Below are positions 56,616 through 64,000 of a stretch of DNA of 64,000 nt, piece by piece. Made by a program: the position numbers and the translations under genes. Origin of the DNA: Sphingomonas sp. IC-56 (GTDB lineage: Bacteria; Pseudomonadota; Alphaproteobacteria; Sphingomonadales; Sphingomonadaceae); assembly GCF_021043375.1 (NCBI RefSeq), contig NZ_JAJNDV010000009.1:62001-126000 (forward strand), in the 5' to 3' direction. The notes under the pieces were generated by a model, which saw only the letters and a list, made by a program, of their open reading frames with translations, was not told where the DNA came from and did no database searches. Position 1 is the stretch's first letter; each line of letters starts with the position of its first letter.

Positions 56616-57132
56616 CGCCAGCATCGCGTTCCGGCCCGTCCGGATCGCCGTGCTCACCGTGTCCGACACCCGCACGCTCGCCGACGACCGCTCGGGCGAC
56701 CGGCTGGTGGAGCGGCTGACGACCGCAGGCCACGAACTCGCCGACCGCGCGATCGTCCGCGACGATCCCGACCAGATCGTCGGCAAGCTCCACGCCTGGA
56801 TCGACGATCCGCAAATCGACGTGGTGCTCACCACCGGCGGCACCGGCGTCACCGGCCGCGACATTACGCCCGAGGCGCTTGCGCGGGTCTGGGACAAGGA
56901 GATCCCCGGCTTCGGTGAGCTGTTCCGCTGGCTCAGCTTCCAGTCGATCGGCACCTCGACCATTCAGTCCCGCGCCACCGCCGGTGTCGCCCGCGGCACC
57001 TACCTCTTCGCGCTCCCCGGCTCGACCGGCGCAGTCACCGACGCTTGGGACGGCATCCTCGCCACCCAGCTCGACATCCGCCACAAGCCCTGCAACTTCG
57101 TCGAACTGATGCCGCGCCTGCTGGAGCGCTGA
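56605..57132 (+). CDS. moaB: Molybdenum cofactor biosynthesis protein MoaB
   Basis: MoaB/MogA-fold protein (175 aa) that binds molybdopterin or adenylates it. Motifs are [32 protein letters not shown] and LPGSTGAV. The GTG at 56605 lies 11 nt inside the transglycosylase gene. It is read in one direction with the two preceding genes and ends before a palindromic repeat. Confidence 0.93.
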   Translation: MPIDASIAFRPVRIAVLTVSDTRTLADDRSGDRLVERLTTAGHELADRAIVRDDPDQIVGKLHAWIDDPQIDVVLTTGGTGVTGRDITPEALARVWDKEIPGFGELFRWLSFQSIGTSTIQSRATAGVARGTYLFALPGSTGAVTDAWDGILATQLDIRHKPCNFVELMPRLLER

Positions 57133-57137
57133 CCTAA

Positions 57138-57273
57138 AGATCCTCCCCCGGAGGGGGAGGGGGACCAGCGAAGCTGGTGGAGGGGTATTCTCCACGAGCG
57201 ACACAGCATGCGGCACTTACCCCTCCACCACCAGCTGCGCTGGCGGTCCCCCTCCCCCTCCGGGGGAGGATCT
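57138..57273. repeat. Inverted pair of CCTCCCCC/GGGGGAGG repeats in a convergent gap
   Basis: Arm 1 starts AGATCCTCCCCCGGAGGGGG at 57138; arm 2 is its near-reverse complement ending at 57273. Each arm contains its own small hairpin and a following AGCTGGTGGAGGGG block. The whole fills the 150 nt between moaB and the VOC gene, whose 3' ends face each other. Similar pairs occur at 61488-61620 and 63425-63556. Confidence 0.85.
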
Positions 57274-57283
57274 GAGTCCCGCC

Positions 57284-57622
57284 TCAATCCTCCGTCACAA
57301 ACACCCCCAGCACATTCCCAGCCGGATCGCGAAAGTGGAACCGCCGCCCGCCAGGATAGGCGAACACCGGCACCACCACCTCACCGCCCGCGGCCTCCAC
57401 CTTGGCCAGCGCATCCTCCAGGTCCTGCACCTCGACCAGCACCAGTACCTGCGCGATCGCCTGGTCGTCGCTCCCGTTCAGCCCCAGGTCGACATCGCCC
57501 CCGGTCGTCGCGGCATAGTCCGGCCCGAAGTCGGTAAAGCCCCAGCCAAACGCCTGCGCGTAGAAGTCGCGCGCCGGCCCCGTGCCCTGCACCGGCAGTT
57601 CGACATAGCTGATCCTGGCCAT
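57284..57622 (-). CDS. VOC (glyoxalase/bleomycin resistance fold) family protein
   Basis: A 112-residue single VOC module: ISYVELPVQGTGPARDFYAQAFGWGF at the start, then a metal-site-like HFRDPAGNVLGVF end. The pattern is of the CFP30B group, function unknown. Two ATGs are adjacent (57625, 57622); GGGGGAAG lies right upstream, so 57622 has the better spacing. It is divergent from the radical SAM gene. Confidence 0.85.
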   Translation of the reverse strand: MARISYVELPVQGTGPARDFYAQAFGWGFTDFGPDYAATTGGDVDLGLNGSDDQAIAQVLVLVEVQDLEDALAKVEAAGGEVVVPVFAYPGGRRFHFRDPAGNVLGVFVTED

Positions 57623-57677
57623 CATCTTCCCCCTGGATGTTCTTGCTATGTTCTGCTCGTTTCCGTAGCCTTTGTCA

Positions 57678-58748
57678 ATGGCGAAGACTCGAGCAACCCG
57701 CGGCGCGACCCTCAACGCGGAGAGCACCCGCTTCAACCTCGCCCAGCGCGAAGCCGATGGCGACTGGCTCGATGCGCGGGCCGATATCGACGGCGCCCCG
57801 CCCCCGCTGCGCACCAGCGTGACGGTGGAGAAGCCGCGCACCATCCTCACCCGCAACAACTCGCCCGACGTCCGCTTCGACCAGTCGGTGAACCCGTATC
57901 GCGGCTGCGAGCATGGCTGCATCTACTGCTTCGCCCGCCCCAGCCACGCCTTTCACGATCTCTCCCCTGGCCTGGACTTCGAGAGCAAGCTCTTCGCCAA
58001 GCCCGATGCCCCCGCCCTGTTGCGCGCCGAGCTCAAGAAGCGCGGCTATGTCTGCAAGCCGATCGCCTTTGGCACCAACACTGATCCGTATCAGCCGATC
58101 GCGGCGCAATGGCGCATCACCCGCGGCTGCATCGAGGTGCTCTCCGCGTGCAACCACCCGATCACCATCACCACCAAGTCCGATCGCGTCACCCGCGACC
58201 TCGATCTGCTCGCCCCCATGGCGGCCAAGGGACTGGCGGCAGTGATGCTCTCGGTCACCACGCTCGATCCGCGCACCGCCATGACGGTGGAGCCCCGCGC
58301 CACCACGCCCAAACGCCGCATCGCCGCCATCCGCACGCTCAGCGACGCCGGCGTCCCCGTGCTGGTCTCGCTCGCCCCTGTGATCCCCCAGATCACCGAC
58401 CATGAGATCGAGCACATCCTCGAACTCGCCGCAGAGGCCGGTGCCCGCTCGGCCTTCTTCATGCCCGTCCGCCTGCCGCACGAAGTCGCGCCGCTGTTCC
58501 GCGCCTGGCTCGACACCTATTTCCCCGACCGCGCTGCCAAGGTGATGCACACCATCCAGTCGATCCGCGGCGGGCGCGACAATGATCCCAACTTCTTTAC
58601 CCGGATGAAGGGCCAAGGCCCCTGGGCCGATCTGCTGCGCACACGCTTCAACATCGCCGCCAAACGCCATGGCTTGGACGGCGACCGCGTCCAGCTGCGC
58701 ACCGACCTCTTCCGCCCGCCACCTGGAGCACAGGGCGAGCTGTTCTGA
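57678..58748 (+). CDS. PA0069 family radical SAM protein
   Basis: A 356-residue radical SAM protein related to spore photoproduct lyase-like enzymes. The cluster motif is CEHGCIYC (Cys77, Cys81, Cys84), preceded by VNPYRG and followed by FARPSHAFH. GTNTDPYQPIE-like and LSVTTLDP segments fit the family. The actual reaction is unknown. ATG 57678 is used; a TTG at 57672 adds two residues. Confidence 0.9.
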   Translation: MAKTRATRGATLNAESTRFNLAQREADGDWLDARADIDGAPPPLRTSVTVEKPRTILTRNNSPDVRFDQSVNPYRGCEHGCIYCFARPSHAFHDLSPGLDFESKLFAKPDAPALLRAELKKRGYVCKPIAFGTNTDPYQPIAAQWRITRGCIEVLSACNHPITITTKSDRVTRDLDLLAPMAAKGLAAVMLSVTTLDPRTAMTVEPRATTPKRRIAAIRTLSDAGVPVLVSLAPVIPQITDHEIEHILELAAEAGARSAFFMPVRLPHEVAPLFRAWLDTYFPDRAAKVMHTIQSIRGGRDNDPNFFTRMKGQGPWADLLRTRFNIAAKRHGLDGDRVQLRTDLFRPPPGAQGELF

Positions 58749-58802
58749 TTGCCAGCCTCCCCCTGCCTCCTTAAGCATCACGCTTCTCTTCAAGGATCCT
58801 CG

Positions 58803-61427
58803 ATGCGCGCTTTCCTGCTGGCGGTGACCGCCTTCTTCGTTGCTCCCAATGCCCTGGCGCAGACCGACGCGCTTCCCACCGGCAAGCTGCCCGACACGGC
58901 AAGGCCCGTCGCCTACCGCCTGGACATGACCATCGTTCCGTCCCAGCCGCGCTTCAGCGGCCATACCGAGATTGATGTCGATCTGAAGGCGCCTGCGCGT
59001 TCGATCTTCCTCCACGGCCGCAGCCTCCACATGGCAAAGGCCAGCGTCCGCATCGCCGGCAAGGAGACCCCCGCCACCTTCACACAAAAGACGCCGCAGG
59101 GCCTCGCCCAGCTCGATTTCGGCCGCACCCTTCCCGCCGGGCGCATCACGCTGAAGTTCGACCATGACGGCGCGTTCGCCACCGGCCCCGCCGGGCTCTA
59201 CCACCTGGAAATCGACAAGCAGTGGTACAGCTGGACTCAGTTCGAATCGATCGACGCCCGCTCGGCCTTCCCGTCCTTTGACGAGCCCGGTTTCAAGACG
59301 CCGTTCACTGTCTCGATCCGCACCGCGCCGGGCCTGATGGCGATCAGCAACGCCCCCGAAGCGGGCAAGCCCGTCAAGGCCGGCAAGCTCGTCCGCCACA
59401 ACTTCATCGCCACCAAGCCGCTGCCCACCTACCTCATCGCCTTCGTCGTCGGCCCGTTCGCCAGCGTGGAGACGGTCGTGCCACCCAGCCCCCAGCGCAA
59501 GGAGCCGCTGCCGCTGCGGGTGATCGGGACCAAGCCCAATGCCGGTCAGCTGCAATATGCGCTCGATGAATCCGGCAAGATCGTCACCCTGCTCGAATCC
59601 TATTTCGACCAGCCTTTCCCGTATCCCAAGCTCGACCAGATCGGCTCGCCGGTGATGCCCGGCGCAATGGAGAACGCCGGCGCCGACATCTATGGCGATG
59701 GCATCCTCTTCCTCGATGAAAAGGCGCCGACGCCCAACAAGCAGACTTTCGGCATGGTCGTCGCGCATGAGCTGTCGCACCAATGGTTCGGTGACCTCGT
59801 CACGCCGGCCTGGTGGGACGATCTGTGGCTGAACGAAAGCTTTGCCAACTGGATGGGCTATCGCATCGGCAACGCCTGGCGGCCCGATCTCAACATCGGC
59901 GTCGACGCGATCAAGGAGGGCTTCGATGCGATGAAGCTCGACGCGCTCGCCGCCGGGCGTCCGATCCATGAACGCATCACCAAGGATGCCGATATCGACG
60001 CCGCCTTCGACGCCATCACTTATGGCAAGGGCGGCCATGTCGTCGGCATGATCGCCGCGTATATGGGCGAGGAGAAGTTCCGCGACGGCGTGCGCCTCCA
60101 CATGCGCCGCCACTTCCACGGCAACGCCAGCACCGAACAATTCTTCGGCTCGCTCGCCGAAGCCGCGCATGACCCGCGCGTGCTGCAATCGCTGCGCAGC
60201 TTCGTCGATCAGCAGGGCGTGCCCGTGGTCACCCTGCGCCGCACCGCCGCCGGCTTCGACGCCAGCCAGCAGCGCTACGCCTATTTCGGCAGCAACGCGC
60301 CTGCTCAGCAATGGCTGGTGCCGCTCTGCGTGCGCGTCGCGATCGCCAAGAACTGCACCCTGCTCGAGGGCGCTACAGCGAAGATCGCTGCCCCCTCCGG
60401 CCAGGGCCCCGTGGTCCCGAACGCCGGCGGCTGGGGCTATTACCGCTTCGAGCTCGATCAGCGCGATTGGGACGCGCTGATCGCCGCCGGCGCGACCCTG
60501 CCCGAACCCGAAGCGCTGGCGCTCGACGACAGCCTGTGGGCCAGCTTCTACGCCGGCAAGCCGCGCGTGCCGCAACTGGTCCAGCTCGCCCGGGTCATGG
60601 CTGCCCACCCGGCCAGCCGCATCGCGCTCGACAATGCCGAACGGCTGCGCGGCCTCGAAGCCCGCGGCCTCGTCACTCCGCAGGCGCTGCCCGCCTATCG
60701 CCAGATGCTGTCGGCCATCTACCGCCCGATGCTGGACAAGCTCGGCTTCGATCCCGCCGCGGGCATCAACACCGCCGAAAGCCCCGACACCCGTCAGCTT
60801 CGCCGCGACCTGCTCGACATCGTCGTCGCCGCATGCGATCCCTCCGTCCGCACCCGCCTGACCACCGCGCTCGACGCGTATCTGGCCGGCGACACAAAGG
60901 CGCTGGACGGCCAGTATCTCCAGACCGCCATCGCCCTCGCAACCGAGGCACGGGGTTCCGCCTTTGCCCGCACGATCGCGGACAAGGCGCTTTCGGGCAC
61001 CGATCCCGCACTTGCCGAGGCCGGGCTCGCAGGCATCGCCAGCTCGAACAATCCAGAGGTCGCCCGCTGGTTCTTGAACGACTTCACCGATCCCCGCCTG
61101 CCCGCGCAGCCGCGGCTGATGGTAACCGCGCTGTTCCTGCGCTCGCCCGCCACCCGCGACATCGCCAGCAGCTTCATGCTCACGCATTTCGACGAGTTCT
61201 CGAAGACGGCAGGCGGTGGCGGCATCTTCTCGGCTCGGATGGCCGGCATGTTCAACGGGCTCTGCTCGGTGGAACAGGCCAATCAGGTCGATGCGAAGCT
61301 GCGCCCGCAACTCGCCGATGACAGCACGCTGGGTCTCGACCGCGTGGTGGAAACCATCCGCAACTGCGCCCGCTTCCGCGACGCCAAAACCCAGGAAGTC
61401 AGCGCCGCACTGATGGCCGTGCACTAA
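58803..61427 (+). CDS. M1 family metallo-aminopeptidase, exported
   Basis: Zinc aminopeptidase (874 aa). A signal peptide is visible (residues 1-19, cut after ALA). The substrate-anchoring motif is GAMENAGAD, and the zinc site is HELSH (His322, Glu323, His326) with Glu345 in LNESFANW. An ERAP1-like C-terminal domain follows. ATG 58803 has AAGGA upstream. It presumably degrades peptides in the periplasm. Confidence 0.94.
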   Translation: MRAFLLAVTAFFVAPNALAQTDALPTGKLPDTARPVAYRLDMTIVPSQPRFSGHTEIDVDLKAPARSIFLHGRSLHMAKASVRIAGKETPATFTQKTPQGLAQLDFGRTLPAGRITLKFDHDGAFATGPAGLYHLEIDKQWYSWTQFESIDARSAFPSFDEPGFKTPFTVSIRTAPGLMAISNAPEAGKPVKAGKLVRHNFIATKPLPTYLIAFVVGPFASVETVVPPSPQRKEPLPLRVIGTKPNAGQLQYALDESGKIVTLLESYFDQPFPYPKLDQIGSPVMPGAMENAGADIYGDGILFLDEKAPTPNKQTFGMVVAHELSHQWFGDLVTPAWWDDLWLNESFANWMGYRIGNAWRPDLNIGVDAIKEGFDAMKLDALAAGRPIHERITKDADIDAAFDAITYGKGGHVVGMIAAYMGEEKFRDGVRLHMRRHFHGNASTEQFFGSLAEAAHDPRVLQSLRSFVDQQGVPVVTLRRTAAGFDASQQRYAYFGSNAPAQQWLVPLCVRVAIAKNCTLLEGATAKIAAPSGQGPVVPNAGGWGYYRFELDQRDWDALIAAGATLPEPEALALDDSLWASFYAGKPRVPQLVQLARVMAAHPASRIALDNAERLRGLEARGLVTPQALPAYRQMLSAIYRPMLDKLGFDPAAGINTAESPDTRQLRRDLLDIVVAACDPSVRTRLTTALDAYLAGDTKALDGQYLQTAIALATEARGSAFARTIADKALSGTDPALAEAGLAGIASSNNPEVARWFLNDFTDPRLPAQPRLMVTALFLRSPATRDIASSFMLTHFDEFSKTAGGGGIFSARMAGMFNGLCSVEQANQVDAKLRPQLADDSTLGLDRVVETIRNCARFRDAKTQEVSAALMAVH

Positions 61428-61432
61428 AAAGA

Positions 61433-61620
61433 ACCTCCCCTGCAGGCGGATGGTGGAGGGGGCCAACCACAAGCAACTCACTTAAAAAGATCCTCCCCCG
61501 GAGGGGGAGGTGGCAGCGCGCAGCGCTGACGGAGGGGTAGTCACCCAAAAGCGACACTGCGCGTGGAGACTACCCCTCCACCAGCGCCGCTGGTTCCCCT
61601 CCCCCTCCGGGGGAGGGTCT
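61433..61620. repeat. Repeat cluster between convergent genes
   Basis: A truncated copy (61433-61463, CCTCCCCTGCAGG...GGTGGAGGGGG) precedes a full inverted pair: arm 1 at 61488-61541 and arm 2 at 61568-61620, matching the repeats at 57 and 63 kb. This fills the 200 nt between the aminopeptidase and acyl-CoA ligase genes, which converge. No gene is seen. Confidence 0.85.
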
Positions 61621-61626
61621 AGAAAG

Positions 61627-63207
61627 TCACCCTTTCAACCGGAAATCCCGATACGCATCACGGATCGCGCGCTTCAGCAGCTTGCCCGTCGCGCTATGCG
61701 GCAGCGAGTCCACGAACAGCACCGCGTCGGGCAACCACCATTTCGCCACCCGCGTCTCCAGATGCGCCCGCACCGCGGCCTCATCCACCTCAGCCCCTGG
61801 CTTGCGCACCACCAGCAGGATCGGCCGTTCTTCCCAGCGCGGGTGATGCACCCCGATCGCCGCCGCCTCGGCCACGCCCGGGCACCCCACCGCGCAATTC
61901 TCGAGTTCGACCGAGCTTATCCACTCGCCGCCCGATTTGATCACGTCCTTCACGCGGTCGGTGATCTGCATCGTCCCGTCCGGGTGCAGCATCGCCACGT
62001 CGCCGGTGTCGAACCAGTTGCCGGCGTCCACCGCCGGCGCTTCTTCCTTGAAATATTGGCCGATCACCCAGGGCCCGCGCACTTGCAGGCGCCCCGCGCT
62101 CGCGCCGTCGCGCGGCAGCACGGTGCCGGCCTCGTCCACCACCCGCAGTTCGACGCCGAACGGCACCGTCCCCTGCTTGGACACCTGATCGACCTGCGCC
62201 TCGAAGCTCAGATCATCCCAATCCGGCGACGGCGCGCCCATCGTCCCGATCGGCGAGGTTTCGGTCATGCCCCAGGCATGGTTCACTCGGATGCCCATCC
62301 GCATCAGCCGCTCGATCATGGCCCGCGGCGCCGCCGATCCGCCAATGGTGACGATCTTGAGATGCTCGGGCGCCGCCCCGCTCGCGTCCATATACTGGAA
62401 CATCGCAAACCACACGGTGGGCACCCCGGCCGAATGCGTCACGCGCTCCCGGTTCATCAGGTCGCACAGGACCGCAGGCTCGTTGACCGCCGCGAAGACC
62501 AGCTTGATCCCCGCCCCCGCCGCCGCCCAGGGCAGGCCCCAGCCTACCGCATGGAACATCGGCACGATCGGCATCGCCACCGCGCGGCGCGACAGGTCGA
62601 ACACGTCGGGCTGCATCTCGCTCATCGCATGCAGCACGGTGGAGCGGTGGCTGTACACCACCCCCTTCGGGTTCCCGGTCGTTCCGCTGGTGTAACAAAG
62701 CATGCACGGGTCCCGCTCGTCCCCCTCAACCCAATCGAAGACGCCGTTTTCCGCGTCTACAAGATAGTCGAACGACCCATCGTCAAAGCACACATAATGC
62801 TCAATGGAAGACCACTGCCCCCGCATCCGCTCAACGATCGGCGCAAAGGCGCGGTCATAGAACAGCACCTTGTCCTCGGCATGGTTGGCGATGAAGGCCA
62901 GCTGGTCGTCGAACAGCCGAGGGTTGATCGTGTGGATCAGCCCACCCATCCCCGCCACGCCATACCAGGCGACCAGATGCCGGGCATGGTTCATCGCCAG
63001 CGTCGCCACCCGATCCCCCGGCCGCACCCCCAGCCGAACCAGCGCCTGCGCCAGTCGCCGCGCATCCTTTGCCACGCCGCCCCAGTCCGTCCGCGTCTCG
63101 CTACCATCGGCCCAGCGCGTGACGATCTCGCGGTCCCCATGCTCACGCGCGGCATGATCGAGCAGCCGCGTCACCCGCAGCGGAAAATCCTGCATCCCTC
63201 CAAACAT
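61627..63207 (-). CDS. Acyl-CoA ligase (AMP-binding, medium/long-chain fatty acid type)
   Basis: Adenylate-forming enzyme activating a fatty acid with CoA (526 aa). The P-loop-like motif is [11 protein letters not shown], with [24 protein letters not shown] and [14 protein letters not shown], and the catalytic Lys in TGKLLKR near the C-terminus. Chain length is not predictable. ATG 63207 follows GGAGAG; an in-frame extension to 63336 would translate repeat sequence and is rejected. Confidence 0.92.
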   Translation of the reverse strand: MFGGMQDFPLRVTRLLDHAAREHGDREIVTRWADGSETRTDWGGVAKDARRLAQALVRLGVRPGDRVATLAMNHARHLVAWYGVAGMGGLIHTINPRLFDDQLAFIANHAEDKVLFYDRAFAPIVERMRGQWSSIEHYVCFDDGSFDYLVDAENGVFDWVEGDERDPCMLCYTSGTTGNPKGVVYSHRSTVLHAMSEMQPDVFDLSRRAVAMPIVPMFHAVGWGLPWAAAGAGIKLVFAAVNEPAVLCDLMNRERVTHSAGVPTVWFAMFQYMDASGAAPEHLKIVTIGGSAAPRAMIERLMRMGIRVNHAWGMTETSPIGTMGAPSPDWDDLSFEAQVDQVSKQGTVPFGVELRVVDEAGTVLPRDGASAGRLQVRGPWVIGQYFKEEAPAVDAGNWFDTGDVAMLHPDGTMQITDRVKDVIKSGGEWISSVELENCAVGCPGVAEAAAIGVHHPRWEERPILLVVRKPGAEVDEAAVRAHLETRVAKWWLPDAVLFVDSLPHSATGKLLKRAIRDAYRDFRLKG

Positions 63208-63303
63208 CGCTCTCTCCGGCTTTATGTTTGGGGAGAGGGTATCGCATGGAGGGACGAAGTCGAGGCCCGCCACACCGGGAAACACTTCGTCATAAGGCAC
63301 CCC

Positions 63304-63405
63304 AGTTCCCCGGCGAAGGCCGGGGCCCAGCTGCAATGCAGCTCGTTAGATCAGTCCACCCTCGCGACCACGTGGCAGCTGGGCCCCGGCCTCCGCCGGG
63401 GAACT
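63304..63405. repeat. Inverted repeat with 31-nt arms
   Basis: AGTTCCCCGGCGAAGGCCGG begins arm 1 at 63304-63334; arm 2 at 63375-63405 is its reverse complement with one mismatch. The 40-nt centre holds no gene. Each arm also folds on itself (CCCCGGC/GCCGGGG). It belongs to a family distinct from the CCTCCCCC repeats and lies between the acyl-CoA ligase and dnaE. Confidence 0.85.
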
Positions 63406-63424
63406 GCAAGCGTCGCAGCTATCA

Positions 63425-63556
63425 AGATCCTCCCCCGGAGGGGGAGGTGGCAGCGCAAAGCGCTGACGGAGGGGTATTCTCCACAAGCGACAAAGCCCGT
63501 GGAGATTACCCCTCCACCCCACACTATCGTGCGCGGTCCCCCGCCCGGGAGGATCT
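63425..63556. repeat. Inverted pair of CCTCCCCC/GGGGGAGG repeats
   Basis: Arm 1 (63425-63478) and arm 2 (63505-63556) match the pair at 61488-61620; arm 2 is partly eroded (CCGCCCGGGAGG instead of the full block). With the adjacent 63304-63405 repeat it fills the 354-nt gap between the acyl-CoA ligase start and the dnaE stop, with no gene. Confidence 0.85.
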
Positions 63557-63562
63557 AACCCG

Positions 63563-64000
63563 CTAAGCCGCCACCGCCAAAGTAACCTCAGGCCGCCCGA
63601 ACTTCGCCGACCGCACCCCAGGCACCGCTCGCAACGTCTCGATCATCTCCTCATCCAGCCGGAAATTGCGCCCGACCACCAACTCCGCCTGCCCCTCGGC
63701 ACCATAAGGCACCCACAGCCGGACCGTGCTTCGCCCGCCGCGAAGCTCTCCGATCATCTCGGCCAGCCGCGGCATCACCGCCACATCGTCCACTTCCAGG
63801 TCGATGATCAGCCGCGCCGCGTCCGCAAGCTCCTCGAACGGCTGCACGCGCTTCACCGAGACCCGCGGCGTGTCCTCGCCCGCGCGCTTGTCGAGTTCCA
63901 CCGTCAGCACCGCGCAGCCGCCGGCCTTTGCCGCCTCTTCCAGGTCCTTAGCGGCCACTTCGTCGAAGCACGTCGTCAGCGTCTGCGCGCTCTGGTCGGA
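63563..64000 (-). CDS. dnaE: DNA polymerase III alpha subunit, C-terminal end (partial)
   Basis: The last 145 residues of a gene that enters from the right edge, in an open frame through position 64000. The segment (VSVKRVQPFEELADAARLIIDLEV, then LRGGRSTVRLWVPY and VVGRNFRLDEEMIETLRAVPGV) matches the C-terminal domain of alphaproteobacterial DnaE1. Catalytic domains are outside the window, so the assignment rests on this tail. Confidence 0.8.
   Translation of the reverse strand, partial: SDQSAQTLTTCFDEVAAKDLEEAAKAGGCAVLTVELDKRAGEDTPRVSVKRVQPFEELADAARLIIDLEVDDVAVMPRLAEMIGELRGGRSTVRLWVPYGAEGQAELVVGRNFRLDEEMIETLRAVPGVRSAKFGRPEVTLAVAA

Noticed and set aside
57675-61481. A 1268-codon open frame on the minus strand opposite the radical SAM and M1 aminopeptidase genes
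   Set aside because: It mirrors two well-supported genes on the plus strand. High GC removes stop codons from the antisense frame; the translation is Gly/Ala/His/Arg-rich with no recognisable domain.
57138-63556. Repeated blocks at 57, 61 and 63 kb considered as a CRISPR array or insertion-sequence ends
   Set aside because: The units are palindromic, irregularly spaced, lie in separate gaps and flank no transposase; there are no unique spacers of equal length.
61510-63558. A 682-codon plus-strand frame opposite the acyl-CoA ligase, beginning and ending in repeats
   Set aside because: Begins in palindromic repeat sequence and reads the antisense of a secure gene.
1-64000. Search by eye for tRNA, rRNA, toxin-antitoxin or phage-defence genes
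   Set aside because: The gaps are short and filled by repeats or promoters; I found no cloverleaf-like sequence and no defence family among the coding regions.

Overview
The window is a stretch of ordinary, GC-rich, tightly packed alphaproteobacterial chromosome, most likely from Sphingomonas or a close relative in the Sphingomonadaceae. This is inferred from gene content and order: purMN divergent from a DUF2066-like gene with hdaA, ppk1 and ppx; a lapA-pyrF-trpFBA-accD-folC run; chvI-chvG followed by an HprK homologue, rapZ, an EIIA-Man protein and HPr; and a DUF6628-type small protein. Codon usage and GC look uniform. I see no phage, transposase, CRISPR array, rRNA or tRNA.

Layout. 1-9.5 kb: a partial Coq10/RatA-like gene and lipA, a beta-carbonic anhydrase, RNA-modification genes (rluE, rlmJ), ppk2, sdaA, aspS, rnd and an I78-family inhibitor. 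9.6-17 kb: polyphosphate genes (ppx, ppk1) in one overlapping unit with the DnaA regulator hdaA and a DUF2066-like exported protein, divergent from purM-purN. 17-26.8 kb: an EEP phosphatase-like gene overlapping a large patatin-like gene, then lapA-pyrF-trpF-trpB-trpA-accD-folC with 4-nt overlaps at most junctions, then a DUF6628 protein. 26.8-33 kb: GFA protein, AmpG-like permease, a 45-residue membrane peptide overlapping a single-domain response regulator tail to tail, RluB-type synthase with a very long Arg/Pro-rich tail, rsmD and an MHS-type transporter.

33-40 kb: dctA, then the chvI/chvG two-component system reading into a partial nitrogen-PTS-like set (HprK homologue, RapZ, EIIA-Man, HPr) and a SpoU methyltransferase. 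40-54 kb: META-domain protein, rmuC, def, recR, fmt-truA, an RlmD/TrmA-like methyltransferase, the NAD(P)H-hydrate repair enzyme, ilvD, an N-formylglutamate amidohydrolase, a crotonase, ispE and ETF-ubiquinone oxidoreductase. 54-64 kb: a cysteine-free UDG-like protein overlapping a lytic transglycosylase and moaB, VOC protein, PA0069-type radical SAM protein, M1 aminopeptidase, acyl-CoA ligase and the 3' end of dnaE.

The unusual material is at a small scale. The HprK homologue has lost its P-loop glycines and lysine, while HPr keeps the target serine. The crotonase lacks both catalytic glutamates. The UDG-like protein has no cysteine at all. Several families of palindromic repeats sit between genes, often where two genes converge, and one carries the ribosome binding site of folC. 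I did not find a convincing new multi-gene system; the findings are ranked accordingly.
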